37,071 nucleotides of DNA from Klebsiella pneumoniae (GTDB taxonomy: Bacteria; Pseudomonadota; Gammaproteobacteria; Pseudomonadales; Pseudohongiellaceae), in assembly GCA_945877175.1 (NCBI GenBank), contig CAMCRC010000020.1:1-37071 (forward strand), written 5' to 3'. Made by a program: the position numbers and the translations under genes. Shown in pieces: positions 17,566-27,088 of the stretch (positions are counted from its first letter, which is position 1; every line of letters starts with the position of its first letter). The notes under the pieces are model-generated. The model worked only from the letters and a program-made list of their open reading frames with translations, was not told the origin of the DNA and did not search any database.

Positions 17566-18276
17566 ATGAATCAGTGGCCGCACGACATCAGTCTCGACGC
17601 ATTCCGCAAGACCTGGGTTCTGGAAGGAGAGTCGCTGTGGCGGCGCGTCTTCGAAGTCCACCGTGACAAGATGCAGATCAAGAATCCGCAGATCGCCCTG
17701 GGCAATCTGCAGAAGATCTTTACCTGTACGTTCCAGCTCGCCAATGCCAGGGGCTTTCAGGCCATGAGCCTGCGTGATCTCAGTCGCGACACAGGCATCA
17801 GCATGGGTGGCCTGTACGCCTATATCGGCAGCAAGGACGATCTGGCCGGCGCTATCGCGGAAGTACTCCGGACCACGCTCGACGCGGTATTGTCCGACCA
17901 GGCCGTACAGAGTCTGCCGCCGGTCCAGCGCCTGCAGGCCATCCTCTACGGCGATCTCTACATGAATGACATCATGCATCCCTGGTATTACTTCTGCTAT
18001 CTGGAATCCAAGGGCCTGTCACGGGAGCAGCGCGAAGCAGCCATGCAGATGGAACTGAAGTTCGACGAGCGGCTGCTGGACACATTTCAGGCAGGAGTTG
18101 CTTCAGGAGAGTTCAAGGCCGACAGACTGGCGCTGCTGGCCTCGAATACCACGGCGATGTTGCAGCAGTGGTATCTCAAGCGCTGGAAGTTTTCACGTCA
18201 GGGCACTCGCATTGAGGATTACGCGCAATTCGTGTTTGACACTACCCTGAGCAGTCTCGGGCACCGCGCGGTGTGA
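17566..18276 (+). CDS. TetR-family transcriptional regulator
   Basis: This 236-residue regulator carries a TetR-type helix-turn-helix at about residues 64-98 (GFQAMSLRDLSRDTGISMGGLYAYIGSKDDL). The first 50 residues are an N-terminal extension, longer than in most TetR proteins. The C-terminal ligand domain is mostly helical with an aromatic-rich stretch (HPWYYFCYLES). The start ATG at 17566 has GGAG about 12 bases upstream, a little far. Its divergent position next to the acyl-CoA dehydrogenase suggests it represses that gene in response to an acyl-CoA or related ligand (inference). It ends six bases from the converging acyltransferase remnant. Confidence 0.9.
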   Translation: MNQWPHDISLDAFRKTWVLEGESLWRRVFEVHRDKMQIKNPQIALGNLQKIFTCTFQLANARGFQAMSLRDLSRDTGISMGGLYAYIGSKDDLAGAIAEVLRTTLDAVLSDQAVQSLPPVQRLQAILYGDLYMNDIMHPWYYFCYLESKGLSREQREAAMQMELKFDERLLDTFQAGVASGEFKADRLALLASNTTAMLQQWYLKRWKFSRQGTRIEDYAQFVFDTTLSSLGHRAV

Positions 18277-18282
18277 CCTTGC

Positions 18283-18858
18283 TCAAGTGTTCTCGGGATT
18301 GATGCCAACCTTGTTGGCATAGAAGGCACGGATGGCCGGCAGGTCTTTCTCGATGTCACCCGTGGGGTAAAAGAAGTCGGCCAGGCCAGCTTCCTTCGTG
18401 GAGGCATCTACATAGCCCATCAGAATCGGTACGCCGGCGTTCACCGCAATATGGTAGAAGCCGGTTTTCCACTCCTTCACTTTCGCACGTGTGCCCTCTG
18501 GGGGTACCAGCACCACGAGCTCAGGATTCTCCTTGTACTGCTGCACCGTCTGGTCCACCAGATTCTGATTGCGGCGGCGGTCCACAGGAATGCCACCCAG
18601 CCATTTCATGAAACCCGTGAAGGGGAAGGGAAACAGCGAATGCTTGCCCATCCAGTACACACGCAGGCGCAACTGCAGCACCACCATCAGCATCAGGGGA
18701 AAGTCCCAGTTGCTGGTGTGCGGCGCACCAATCAGCACGAAGCGGGCACCTTCAACCGGCTTGCCCACCGACTACCAACCCAGCAGCTTCAACAGAACGA
18801 TGGCCAGCGCGCGCAGGAGGGGGGTAATGAGGGGAGTGTTGAAGACGGTGCGGCGCAT
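18283..18858 (-). pseudogene. Lysophospholipid-type acyltransferase gene interrupted by an in-frame TAG
   Basis: From the ATG at 18858 the frame reads MRRTVFNTPLITPLLRALAI... through a hydrophobic N-terminus to LLGW, then TAG at 18772-18774. It continues in the same frame as SVGKPVEGARFVLIGAPHTSNWDF and on to a stop at 18283. The second part (161 residues from a GTG at 18768) keeps the acyltransferase HTSNWD (Hx4D) motif, the GGIPVDR block, PPEGTR and a WKTGFYHIA stretch, as in glycerol/1-acylglycerol-3-phosphate acyltransferase-like proteins. A Trp or basic residue is usual where the stop lies. A GTG two codons after the stop might allow a shortened protein lacking the membrane-associated N-terminus. 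It begins three bases after the nitroreductase stop, in an operon. Confidence 0.8.
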
Positions 18859-18861
18859 GGC

Positions 18862-19416
18862 TCACCAGTTCTGCACAAAGTCAGCGACCGACAGTTCCCG
18901 CGGCGCACGCGGCGGAACGTCAGGGTGGCCGACGTAAAGGAAAGCAATCAGCTTTTCATGTGCTGCGAGACCCAGGCCATCGCGCACGGCAGGGTGCACA
19001 GCAAAGGGGCCGGTACGCCAGACGGCGCCGATACCCAGTGCATGGGCCGCCAGGAGCATGGCATGGGTGGCGCAGGCGGCGGCCATGTCCTGTTCGAGCA
19101 CAGGAATCTTGGGATGTTCCGCCGCACAGGAGATGCTGGCGATGACCAGTGGTGCGCGCAGAGCCTTGCCACGGGCGCTCTGGACCTCGTCCTCAGTCAG
19201 GCTCGGGTTTTCCGCCAGCGCGGCGCCAGCAAAAAGATCCGCCAGGCGCTGCAGAGAATCGCCCTCGATGCGCAGAAATCGCCACGGGCGCAGCTGGCCA
19301 TGATCAGGTGCCCGCAGGGCTGCCTGGAACAGTGCCTGCACGGCAGCGTCGGAAGGCACCGGCCCGGAAACACGGGGAACAGAAGTACGTGAATGCAATG
19401 CGGTTAGCGCGTCCAT
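18862..19416 (-). CDS. Nitroreductase family protein (YdjA-like)
   Basis: An FMN-dependent nitroreductase-fold protein of 184 residues, close in length and sequence plan to E. coli YdjA. MDALTALHSRTSVPRV carries the usual early R-S/T segment, followed by ALRAPDHGQLRPWRF, APLVIASISCAAEHPKIPVLEQDMAAACATHAMLLAAHALGIGAVWRTG and FLYVGHP. The real substrate of this family is uncertain. The ATG at 19416 aligns with the YdjA start; an upstream open frame exists but reads unlike protein of this family. AGGG lies about ten bases upstream. It precedes the interrupted acyltransferase with a three-base gap. Confidence 0.87.
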   Translation of the reverse strand: MDALTALHSRTSVPRVSGPVPSDAAVQALFQAALRAPDHGQLRPWRFLRIEGDSLQRLADLFAGAALAENPSLTEDEVQSARGKALRAPLVIASISCAAEHPKIPVLEQDMAAACATHAMLLAAHALGIGAVWRTGPFAVHPAVRDGLGLAAHEKLIAFLYVGHPDVPPRAPRELSVADFVQNW

Positions 19417-19608
19417 CGAGAGCCCTGCAGCCTTGTTGTGTGTTGTGTCGGGGATGCTTGCCGGCAAGAATAGAGGAACTCGGGGCAAATTGGGAGTCGC
19501 GCTTCTGCGGTCTTCGAAGGCACTTTCTTTGTGGTATTAATTCCCACTAAAATAGTCAACAATAGCGGCTGAACCGATAACAGCCATGCGTACTTTTGAG
19601 GCCCCTGC

Positions 19609-21282
19609 ATGAATTCCGTTGCCGACCTGATCGCCGTCAGTACTGAACGCCCCTTTTACCCTCAGGCGAAATCACGCTGGTACGGCAGGACAGCAGGCAG
19701 AAGATTGCGCCTGGTTTTCAGCTTCTACTCCCCGGATGGCAATGAAGTGGCCATGCCTCTGGCCAGCATGTCGGCCTACCTGAAGCGGGACTTTCCGTGG
19801 GTGGACGTCATTCTCAAGCCGATTCTGATCCTGCGCGATGCCGAGGCCTACAATCCCGAGAATTACGCCCGCAGCATTGCCGAATTGCAGCCTGATCTGA
19901 TCGCCTTCTCAGTGATGAGCCCGCACTGGTACCCGATGGAACCCTACTTTGCAGTGCTCAAGTCGATGCTGCCCGAGCTGCCGATCTGCATCGGCGGCTA
20001 TCAGGCCATGCTCTCGCAGGAGCAGACCATCGAGAATCCCAACATCGACTTCATCTGTGTCGGCGACGGCGAGTATGCCATCGGCAACCTGGTCCAGTTC
20101 CTGCGCGGCAGCAAGGATGGTCCGGTGGATGGGATGTGGGAGAAATTGTCCGATGGCGAGGTCATTCGTACCGAGCCTCACCAGATCGGGGATCTCGCGT
20201 CCCTGCCGTTCCCCGACTACGACATCTTCGCCAAAGACGGCAGGTTTGTTGATGTCAATACGTCCATCTTTGGCCCGAAGGAAAAGGTGGTGCTGCCGGT
20301 GATGACTGGCCGCGGCTGCCCCTATCGTTGCACCTATTGCTGCAACACGCCGCTGCTGGATGGCTGGAAGACCAAGAAGGAATTCCTGCGCAAGTATGAT
20401 CCGGACGACATGGTCAACGAGCTGATTCGCTTGCGCGACAAATACAATGTCGGCTATTTCGAGTTCTGGGATGAGCTGTTCCTGTCCAATCTGAAGTTCG
20501 TGCGCGCCTTCTTCGAGATTTACAAGGAAAAGATCCGCCTGCCGTTTTCCATCAATTCCCGCGTGGAAGTGATGAACGAGAAGTTCTGTGAGTCGGCTGC
20601 AGAAGCCGGGTGTCACACAATCTGGTTCGGCATCGAGAGTGGCGACGAGAAATACCGCACCAGCTTTCTGGGCCGCAAGATGACGAACCAGCAGATTGTG
20701 GACGCGGCAGAGAACTGCAAGAAGGCCGGCATCAACCGGCTGACGTTCAACATCGTCGGCATGCCCCTGGAGACAGCGGAAAACATGCGTCAGACCCTGG
20801 AGCTCAACCGTCGCATCGCCCCCGAATTCTTCTTCTTTTTCCCGTACATTCCGCTGCGTGGCACGCCACTGTATGACCGCGCCGAAGCGGAAGGGCTGCT
20901 GCTGACCAGCAAGAAGAACCTGCACTATCTGTCGGCTGCCAATGACAAGCAGTTCACGCTCAACATGAAGGAGCGTCCCGACCTGCTCACAGCCGAAGAC
21001 TACAACACCATCTGTCAGGAGATGCTGGCCTTCCAGGAGAGCAACAACCGCCTCAGTCTGGACGACGACACTGGCCGGCCCGTGCGGGCAACAGTGGAAG
21101 ACAAGAGTTTCAGCCTGATTGATGACGCGCAGAAGGCAGCGCTGGAAGAGAATCGTGAAGCGGCAGCCGCGGTGGAGTCTCCGGTCAAGGTGTATGAGCC
21201 TGCGGCAGTGGCTCTGGCTGATCCGGTGCCGGCGAAAGACAGCGGCGTGCTGTCGGGGCTGCGCAGTCTGTTTCGAAATTGA
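19609..21282 (+). CDS. B12-binding-domain radical SAM protein of unknown substrate
   Basis: The 557-residue protein has an N-terminal cobalamin-binding-like Rossmann region (about 33-200). It includes LIAFSVMSPHWYPME, PICIGGYQAML and DFICVGDGEYAI, but lacks the DxHxxG cobalamin motif, as is common in this subgroup. It is followed by a radical SAM core with C237-x3-C241-x2-C244 (GRGCPYRCTYC) for the 4Fe-4S cluster, and FNIVGMPLET later. An Ala/Val-rich tail of about 80 residues ends in LSGLRSLFRN. Relatives are often methyltransferases or tailoring enzymes; no biosynthetic neighbours are present, so the reaction is unknown. The ATG at 19609 has only a weak GAGG upstream. The gene stands alone and converges on the MATE gene across a REP cluster. 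Confidence 0.88.
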   Translation: MNSVADLIAVSTERPFYPQAKSRWYGRTAGRRLRLVFSFYSPDGNEVAMPLASMSAYLKRDFPWVDVILKPILILRDAEAYNPENYARSIAELQPDLIAFSVMSPHWYPMEPYFAVLKSMLPELPICIGGYQAMLSQEQTIENPNIDFICVGDGEYAIGNLVQFLRGSKDGPVDGMWEKLSDGEVIRTEPHQIGDLASLPFPDYDIFAKDGRFVDVNTSIFGPKEKVVLPVMTGRGCPYRCTYCCNTPLLDGWKTKKEFLRKYDPDDMVNELIRLRDKYNVGYFEFWDELFLSNLKFVRAFFEIYKEKIRLPFSINSRVEVMNEKFCESAAEAGCHTIWFGIESGDEKYRTSFLGRKMTNQQIVDAAENCKKAGINRLTFNIVGMPLETAENMRQTLELNRRIAPEFFFFFPYIPLRGTPLYDRAEAEGLLLTSKKNLHYLSAANDKQFTLNMKERPDLLTAEDYNTICQEMLAFQESNNRLSLDDDTGRPVRATVEDKSFSLIDDAQKAALEENREAAAAVESPVKVYEPAAVALADPVPAKDSGVLSGLRSLFRN

Positions 21283-21308
21283 GAGCGTCCGCTCCCTGTT
21301 GAAATCAT

Positions 21309-21425
21309 GTGGGAGCTTGCTTGCAAGCGAATTGTTCGCGGGCGAGCCCGCTCCCACAAGCGTTCAGCTCCTACAAGCATCCAGCTCCCAGAGTCAGCTC
21401 CCACCATCCGCTCCCACAAGCAGTC
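21309..21425. repeat. REP pair plus degenerate REP relics
   Basis: A direct REP (about 21309-21331, GTGGGAGCTTGCTTGCAAGCGAA) and an inverted REP (21335-21357) face each other, followed by four partial AGCTCCCA-type units to 21425. The cluster lies between the converging radical SAM and MATE genes and can form hairpins that may stop transcription from both sides. Confidence 0.85.
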
Positions 21426-21428
21426 GAC

Positions 21429-22784
21429 CTATCTCGGATAATCAGCAATCGCCTTCTGGAAGCTGCGCCACGACAGCACCGCCATCAGTGCATTGCCCAG
21501 CAGGGCTCCACCATAGAAGCCCCACAGCCCGAACAATTCACTCCCGGCCCAGGCCAGCGGCACGTAGAACACGAAAAAGCGGGCAATGCTCAGATACAGC
21601 GCCACCATGGGCTTGTGCAGGGCATTGAACGCCGAGTTGGTCAGAATGATCACGCCCTGCAAGCCATAGCCCAGCGGCAGTATCCAGATGAACATCCGGA
21701 TGCCTGCGGCCACGTTCTCGTCTTCGGTGAAAACCGCCGCAATCATTCCCGCCGTCAGTGCCAGTACCCCATAGATCAGCAGTTGCCAAAGCAGAATGAA
21801 ACGCAGCGTCATGCGATAGGACTCAGCGATGCGGTCGAGCCGCCCGGCCCCTAGATTCTGGCTCATGAAGGGGGGCAGGGTGGAGGACAGCGCCAGCACC
21901 AGCAGGCTGGCGATGGACTCGATGCGTGAGCCAACCCCAAAGGCGGCTACGGTGCTTTCGCCGTAACCGGCAGCGATGGCTGTCATGACGCCGGCTGCGA
22001 CGGGGGTGAGCATGTTCGCGCCCGAGGCCGGGATGCCGATGCGCAACATCTCTCTGCTGGACGAGATGAAGATCTTCAGTGAGGGAATGCCCTTGTAGAT
22101 GAGTTCCAGCTTCACGATCAGGTAGTAGAACAGGTAGCTGAAGCCCACGATCCACGACACCAGGGTGGCGATCGCGGCGCCCTTCATGCCCATTGCCGGA
22201 ATCGGGCCGAGACCGAAGATCAGAATCGGGTCCAACAGCGCATTGATGAGACCCGAAGCAGCCATGACCAGGCTCGGGGTGCGTGTATCGCCACAGGCGC
22301 GCAGCACACTGTTGGCTGTCGTCATCCCCACCAGGAGTGCACTGGCCGGCAACCAGATGCCCATGTAATCGCGAATCAGCGGCAGCAGATCTTCGTCAGC
22401 GCCCATCAGCAGGAAGATCTCATCCATGAACATCCACGCGATCAGCGACAGCACCAGCGCCAGCAGGATGGACGTGTAGTTGGTGACAGTTGACGCCTGC
22501 TTGGCTTTCTCGTGCTCACAGCTCCCAAGATATTTGGCCACCACCGCAGAGGTGCCGATGCCCAGGCCGATAGCCAGGCTCAGAATCATGAAAGTGACAG
22601 GGAAGGTGAAGCTGATGGCCGACAGCGGCTCAGTGCCCATCATGCTGATGAACACGGTGTCGACAAGATTGAAGGAGAAGAGCATGAACATCCCGATGAT
22701 CATCGGGCCGGTCATGCGGATCAGCGTTGCCGGAATGGGGTCATCGACAAGGCTGTGGCGTCTGTGTGAGGAGCTCTCTGCCAT
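21429..22784 (-). CDS. MATE-family multidrug/Na+ efflux transporter
   Basis: This inner-membrane protein of 451 residues has about twelve hydrophobic segments in two related halves, typical of MATE antiporters. These export organic cations or drugs in exchange for Na+ or H+. Recognisable parts are MTGPMIIGMFMLFSFNLVDTVFIS in the first helices, SVLRACGDTRTP in the first half and FGVGSRIESIA in the second. Substrate cannot be predicted. The ATG at 22784 is chosen; a GTG at 22814 is also possible and neither has a clear ribosome site. The neighbouring suhB gene is on the same strand, upstream, with its stop near 22888, about 100 bases away. Confidence 0.9.
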   Translation of the reverse strand: MAESSSHRRHSLVDDPIPATLIRMTGPMIIGMFMLFSFNLVDTVFISMMGTEPLSAISFTFPVTFMILSLAIGLGIGTSAVVAKYLGSCEHEKAKQASTVTNYTSILLALVLSLIAWMFMDEIFLLMGADEDLLPLIRDYMGIWLPASALLVGMTTANSVLRACGDTRTPSLVMAASGLINALLDPILIFGLGPIPAMGMKGAAIATLVSWIVGFSYLFYYLIVKLELIYKGIPSLKIFISSSREMLRIGIPASGANMLTPVAAGVMTAIAAGYGESTVAAFGVGSRIESIASLLVLALSSTLPPFMSQNLGAGRLDRIAESYRMTLRFILLWQLLIYGVLALTAGMIAAVFTEDENVAAGIRMFIWILPLGYGLQGVIILTNSAFNALHKPMVALYLSIARFFVFYVPLAWAGSELFGLWGFYGGALLGNALMAVLSWRSFQKAIADYPR

Positions 22785-22887
22785 CTGTTGACACTGAGTC
22801 AGCTTTACAACCACTGCGAAGCGCTATGCTTCCGGTAGAGATAAGAGCCTGATGTCCTGTTCTATTGTTGTTGTTGACTGCCCTTTT

Positions 22888-23685
22888 TCAAAGCGCTCTA
22901 TCATTGCCTGCCAACCGCATCTGCAGCAGTTGCTTGAAACACTTCAGATTGCCGAACACCAGTTCGGCACTGTTGCTGACTTCCGGATTCCCTGTGGCAT
23001 CGCTGATGAGCGCGCCGGACTCGTGCAGAATGAGCAGTGCTGCCGCAATGGAGGCAGGGTCATTTTCCCCCAGCCAGCCGGCATCCGCGCGTCCGGCGCC
23101 GACCCAGGCCAGGTCCAGCGCCGGGCAGCCCGTCAGGCGCACGTCGCACTGTACGCCATAGAGTTTCTGCTGCAGGCGCAGCAGCGTATCGCTGTGGGCT
23201 GCATTGTTTGCTTCAGTGCCAAGCACTGCGAGGCCGCCTTCCAGAGCACGGGCGTTGCTGGCCCGCAGGCGGTGCGTATTGACCTGGGCACCGGCGCCGC
23301 GGCTCGCCGTGAACTCTTCTCGCAGCAGCGGGTTTACAAGCACCGCATGATTGACACGCCCGGCCGTGCTCAAGGCAATCGACACACAAAAATGCGGAAT
23401 GCCGCGGCGGTAATTGGCATTGCCGCACAGAGGGTCAATGATCCATACGTTCTGTGTGTCACCGCCTTTGGTGAATCCCGAGACGCGGGACTGAATACTG
23501 TATTCCGGGTGGGCTTTTTGCAGATGGAAAAGAATGGTCTTTTCGGAGTCCAGATCCATGTTGGTAATGACCTGACCGCCGCTCTCCTCGACGACGCGAA
23601 CTCTGTCGAGACGGTCACTGTTGTGGGCGAGGACTTCGGCGGCATCACGTGCGGCCTTGAGAGCGATATTGACAACGGCATGCAT
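22888..23685 (-). CDS. suhB: SuhB (inositol monophosphatase family) with replaced catalytic residues
   Basis: The 265-residue product aligns without gaps to E. coli SuhB at least to residue 92 (MHAVVNIALKAARDAAEV..., start ATG at 23685). The place next to divergent trmJ is the standard suhB locus. SuhB is both an inositol-phosphate phosphatase and an RNA-polymerase/NusA-associated factor in rRNA antitermination. Here, at E. coli numbering, metal ligand E67 is R, E68 is V, D87 is C (DPLCGNANY instead of DPLDGTTNF) and D212 is S; only D84 remains. The fold motifs LDLAWVGAGRAD and FTASRGAGAQVN are kept. I infer a protein without phosphatase activity, retained for its transcription role. The frame can be extended upstream 13 codons, but the ATG at 23685 aligns with SuhB. 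Confidence 0.87.
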   Translation of the reverse strand: MHAVVNIALKAARDAAEVLAHNSDRLDRVRVVEESGGQVITNMDLDSEKTILFHLQKAHPEYSIQSRVSGFTKGGDTQNVWIIDPLCGNANYRRGIPHFCVSIALSTAGRVNHAVLVNPLLREEFTASRGAGAQVNTHRLRASNARALEGGLAVLGTEANNAAHSDTLLRLQQKLYGVQCDVRLTGCPALDLAWVGAGRADAGWLGENDPASIAAALLILHESGALISDATGNPEVSNSAELVFGNLKCFKQLLQMRLAGNDRAL

Positions 23686-23746
23686 AGTATCTGGAAACCC
23701 GGGTTTTTGAGGACGCGCAATCATAGCAAATGCCGTCTTTTTAAGC

Positions 23747-23755
23747 TGCTATAAT
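23747..23755 (+). promoter_or_regulatory. Extended -10 promoter element for trmJ-tex
   Basis: TGCTATAAT gives a perfect TATAAT (23750-23755) with an upstream TG. No good -35 is seen at the right distance, as expected for extended -10 promoters. It lies about 44 bases before the trmJ start in the suhB/trmJ divergent region. Confidence 0.55.
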
Positions 23756-23798
23756 CCAGTCCAGTTTTTTTGCGGCCCACAAAGGGCAGAGGGAACCC

Positions 23799-24662
23799 TT
23801 GTCCAACATCGAGAATCAACAGAATTGCTTCAACAATATTCGTATCGTCCTCGTCAATACCTCGCATCCCGGCAACATCGGCGCGACGGCCAGAGCGATG
23901 AAGAACATGGGACTGAGTCATCTTACTCTGGTCGACCCTGAACAGTTTCCAAGCCCGGTGGCCTCAGGCCGTGCCGTTGCTGCCGTGGACATTCTCGAGC
24001 GCGCCAAGGTGGTTGCAACGCTTGAAGAGGCTGTCAGTGACTGTGGTCTGGTGATTGGTGCCAGCGCCCGCGTGCGCAGGATTCCGTGGCCGCTGATGTC
24101 GCCCGTCGAGACTGCCGTCAAGGTGGCCGATGAGAGCAGGCTGAATCAGGTCGCCCTGGTATTTGGTCGCGAAGATTCGGGCCTCACCAATGAAGAGCTG
24201 CAGTTGTGCCATTTCCATGTGCATATCGCAGCCGACGAGAACTACAGCTCACTCAATCTTGCCGCCGCCGTGATGGTCATCTGCTATGAAGTGCGCATGG
24301 AATTGTTGCGTCGCGCGAGCCTGACTGCCCAGGCTCCGGTGCAGAACGATGAGACCATCGTCGAAGGAGTCGACTGGGATGTACCCAAGGCCACCGGGCA
24401 GCAACTCGAGAATTTCTACACCCATCTGGAACAGACCTTGGTCGACCTGTACTTCCATGACCCCGAGAATCCGCGCTTGCTGATGATGCGCATGCGTCGC
24501 CTGTTCGGCCGCATCCGGCCCGATCAGATGGAGATCAGCATTCTGCGCGGACTGTTGTCCCATGTGGACATGCTGCAGGAGCGTGCTGCACGCAACATCA
24601 GCGTCGAGCAACAGCGCCAGGAGCGCCGTGCGGCAAAGAAGGACTCTTACGGGGAACTCTGA
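23799..24662 (+). CDS. trmJ: tRNA (cytidine/uridine-2'-O)-methyltransferase TrmJ
   Basis: TrmJ methylates the 2'-O of nucleotide 32 in the anticodon loop of several tRNAs, using SAM. This SPOUT-fold protein of 287 residues shows the three knot motifs: NTSHPGNIGATARAM at the N-terminus, LVFGREDSGLTNEEL and ENYSSLNLAAAV. The C-terminal region (FYTHLEQTLVDLYFHDP..., MMRMRRLFGRI) is the extension typical of TrmJ rather than TrmL. The start appears to be TTG at 23799, with an AGAGGG site close upstream; no nearby in-frame ATG fits. It is divergent from suhB, as in E. coli, and 54 bases before tex, probably co-transcribed. Confidence 0.94.
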   Translation: MSNIENQQNCFNNIRIVLVNTSHPGNIGATARAMKNMGLSHLTLVDPEQFPSPVASGRAVAAVDILERAKVVATLEEAVSDCGLVIGASARVRRIPWPLMSPVETAVKVADESRLNQVALVFGREDSGLTNEELQLCHFHVHIAADENYSSLNLAAAVMVICYEVRMELLRRASLTAQAPVQNDETIVEGVDWDVPKATGQQLENFYTHLEQTLVDLYFHDPENPRLLMMRMRRLFGRIRPDQMEISILRGLLSHVDMLQERAARNISVEQQRQERRAAKKDSYGEL

Positions 24663-24716
24663 GTCCCTGCACACCATTTGTTCTTATTCACATCAGCATC
24701 ACAGGTTTGAGAAAGC

Positions 24717-27050
24717 ATGCATTTTTTGTACGAACAGATTGCCACCGAGATCGCCGCCCGTCCCGCCCAGGTTGAAGCCGCCGTTGCCCTGCTCGATGAA
24801 GGCGCCACGGTGCCCTTTATTTCCCGCTATCGCAAGGAAGTCACAGGAGGTCTGGACGATACGCAGCTGCGCAAGTTGCAGGAGCGCCTGTACTACCTTC
24901 GTGAACTCGAAGAGCGCCGTGACGCCATTCTCAAGAGCATCAAGGAACAGGAAAAGCTGATGCCGGAACTCGAGAAGCTGATTCGCAACGTGGGTACCAA
25001 GACAGAACTCGAAGATCTTTATCTGCCCTACAAACCAAAGCGTCGTACCAAGGCTCAGATTGCCCGCGAGGCAGGCATCCAGCCGCTGGCGGACATGCTT
25101 TATGCCGAGCCGCAGCGCAATCCGGAGCAGGAGGCCGAAGCCTTCCTGAATGTCGAAGCCGGTTTTGCCGACGTCAAGGCTGTGCTGGACGGCGCTCGCC
25201 ACATCCTGATCGAACAATTCAGTGAAGACGCGAAACTGCTTGGTCAGCTGCGGGAGTACTTCTGGCAGAAAGCGCAGATCATCTCCGAACTGGTGCCGGG
25301 CAAGGAGCAGGAAGGGGCCAAGTATCGCGATTACTTCGAATTCTCTGAAGCGTTGGAGAAAATTCCCTCGCACCGCGCCATGGCCCTGTTCCGTGCGCGC
25401 AAGGAAGGAATCCTGCTGTTGAATGTGGACATCAAGGATCTGGACAACGCACAGCGTCATCCCTGCGAAACATTGATTGCCGGATTCTGGAACGTCCGCA
25501 ATCAGAGTCGCGCCGCCGATGCCTGGTTGCTCGATGTCGTGCGCTGGACGTGGCGGGTCAAGTTGCAGAGTCATCTGCAGACTGACTTCCTCACGCAGAT
25601 CCGCGAGCGCGCCGAAGAAGATGCCATCGATGTGTTCGCCAAAAACATCAAGGACCTGCTGCTGGCGGCCCCGGCGGGCAAGAAAGTCACCATCGGCCTC
25701 GATCCTGGTTTGCGCACGGGAGTGAAGGTCTCCGTCGTGGACGAGACAGGCAAGGTGCTCGACCACACGGCGATCTTCCCGACAGCGCCACAGAATCGCA
25801 CGGCGGACGCTGCAAAAGTGCTGCTGGATTTCTGCAAGCGTTACGGCGTGGAGCTGATCAGCATCGGCAACGGCACGGCTTCGCGGGAGACTGACCAGTT
25901 CGTGGCAACCCTGCTCAAGGCTCACCCCGAACTGCGCATCAAGCGCGTGATCGTCAACGAAGCAGGGGCTTCGGTGTACTCAGCATCCGAGCTGGCCGCA
26001 CTGGAGTTTCCCGATCTGGACGTCACCATTCGTGGCGCGGTTTCCATCGCGCGGCGTCTGCAGGACCCGCTGCCCGAACTGGTGAAGATCGACCCGAAGT
26101 CCATCGGTGTTGGGCAGTATCAGCACGATGTCAGTCAGGTGAAACTCGCGCGCAGCCTTGACGCCGTGGTGGAAGATTGCGTGAACGCAGTGGGCGTCGA
26201 CGTGAACACAGCTTCGGTGCCCCTGCTCAAGCGCGTGTCCGGACTGAACCAGACGCTGGTCAACAACATCATCGAATTCCGCAATGCCAACGGGCGTTTC
26301 CGCAGTCGCAACGATCTCAAGAAGGTGCCACGTTTTGGCGACAAGTCCTTCGAGCAGGCGGCGGGCTTTCTGCGTGTGAACGAGAGTGAGAACCCGCTGG
26401 ATGCCTCGTCGGTACATCCTGAGTCCTACTGTGTTGTGGAGGCCATTGCGAAGCGCAACAAGCGCGACCTCAAATCCATGATTGGCGACTTGACGTTCAT
26501 TCGTTCGCTGCATCCGCAGGACTATGTCACTGCCGAGTTCGGGCTTCCAACAGTGCAGGACATTCTGCGCGAACTGGAGAAGCCCGGCCGCGATCCGCGA
26601 CCCGAGTTCAAGACGGCGGAGCTGCGGGACGGTGTCGAAAAAATCAGTGACCTGGTGCCGGGCATGGCGCTGGAAGGCACTGTCACCAATGTCACCAACT
26701 TTGGTTGCTTCGTCGATGTGGGCGTGCACCAGGACGGTCTGGTGCACATTTCAGCGATCTCGGAAAAATTCATCAAGTCGCCCCACGAGGCCGTGAAAGC
26801 GGGCGACATCGTCAAGGTGAAGGTGCTGGAAGTGGATCTGGAACGCAAACGCATCGCCATGACCATGCGTCTGAGTGACGAGTTGCCAGCGGCAGGTGCG
26901 GCGACGGCGGGCAGACAGGGAGATTCCTCGCGCCGCAATCAGACCCAGTATGCCGAGCGCCAGAAGAAGGACTTCGAGGCCGCTGCTGCGAACAAGCGCC
27001 AGACCGGCACGATGGCGGCTCTGTTCGAGCAGGCCCTGAAGAAAAAGTAA
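24717..27050 (+). CDS. tex: Tex-family RNA-binding protein
   Basis: This 777-residue cytoplasmic protein has the Tex domain order. An N-terminal helical Tex domain comes first ([39 protein letters not shown]). A YqgF/RNase H-like domain follows at about 320-450 ([18 protein letters not shown]). Helix-hairpin-helix units lie at about 495-565 ([28 protein letters not shown]). A C-terminal S1 RNA-binding domain lies at about 650-720 ([27 protein letters not shown]). Tex binds RNA and acts in transcription and RNA metabolism. The length is typical. The ATG at 24717 follows GAGAAAGC; the site is modest. It is downstream of trmJ, and its 3' end is followed by REP clusters and the second structured repeat. 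Confidence 0.95.
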   Translation: MHFLYEQIATEIAARPAQVEAAVALLDEGATVPFISRYRKEVTGGLDDTQLRKLQERLYYLRELEERRDAILKSIKEQEKLMPELEKLIRNVGTKTELEDLYLPYKPKRRTKAQIAREAGIQPLADMLYAEPQRNPEQEAEAFLNVEAGFADVKAVLDGARHILIEQFSEDAKLLGQLREYFWQKAQIISELVPGKEQEGAKYRDYFEFSEALEKIPSHRAMALFRARKEGILLLNVDIKDLDNAQRHPCETLIAGFWNVRNQSRAADAWLLDVVRWTWRVKLQSHLQTDFLTQIRERAEEDAIDVFAKNIKDLLLAAPAGKKVTIGLDPGLRTGVKVSVVDETGKVLDHTAIFPTAPQNRTADAAKVLLDFCKRYGVELISIGNGTASRETDQFVATLLKAHPELRIKRVIVNEAGASVYSASELAALEFPDLDVTIRGAVSIARRLQDPLPELVKIDPKSIGVGQYQHDVSQVKLARSLDAVVEDCVNAVGVDVNTASVPLLKRVSGLNQTLVNNIIEFRNANGRFRSRNDLKKVPRFGDKSFEQAAGFLRVNESENPLDASSVHPESYCVVEAIAKRNKRDLKSMIGDLTFIRSLHPQDYVTAEFGLPTVQDILRELEKPGRDPRPEFKTAELRDGVEKISDLVPGMALEGTVTNVTNFGCFVDVGVHQDGLVHISAISEKFIKSPHEAVKAGDIVKVKVLEVDLERKRIAMTMRLSDELPAAGAATAGRQGDSSRRNQTQYAERQKKDFEAAAANKRQTGTMAALFEQALKKK

Positions 27051-27088
27051 GGCCTGGAGTTGTGAGCAGGCTCTGCGGGAGCCTGCGG

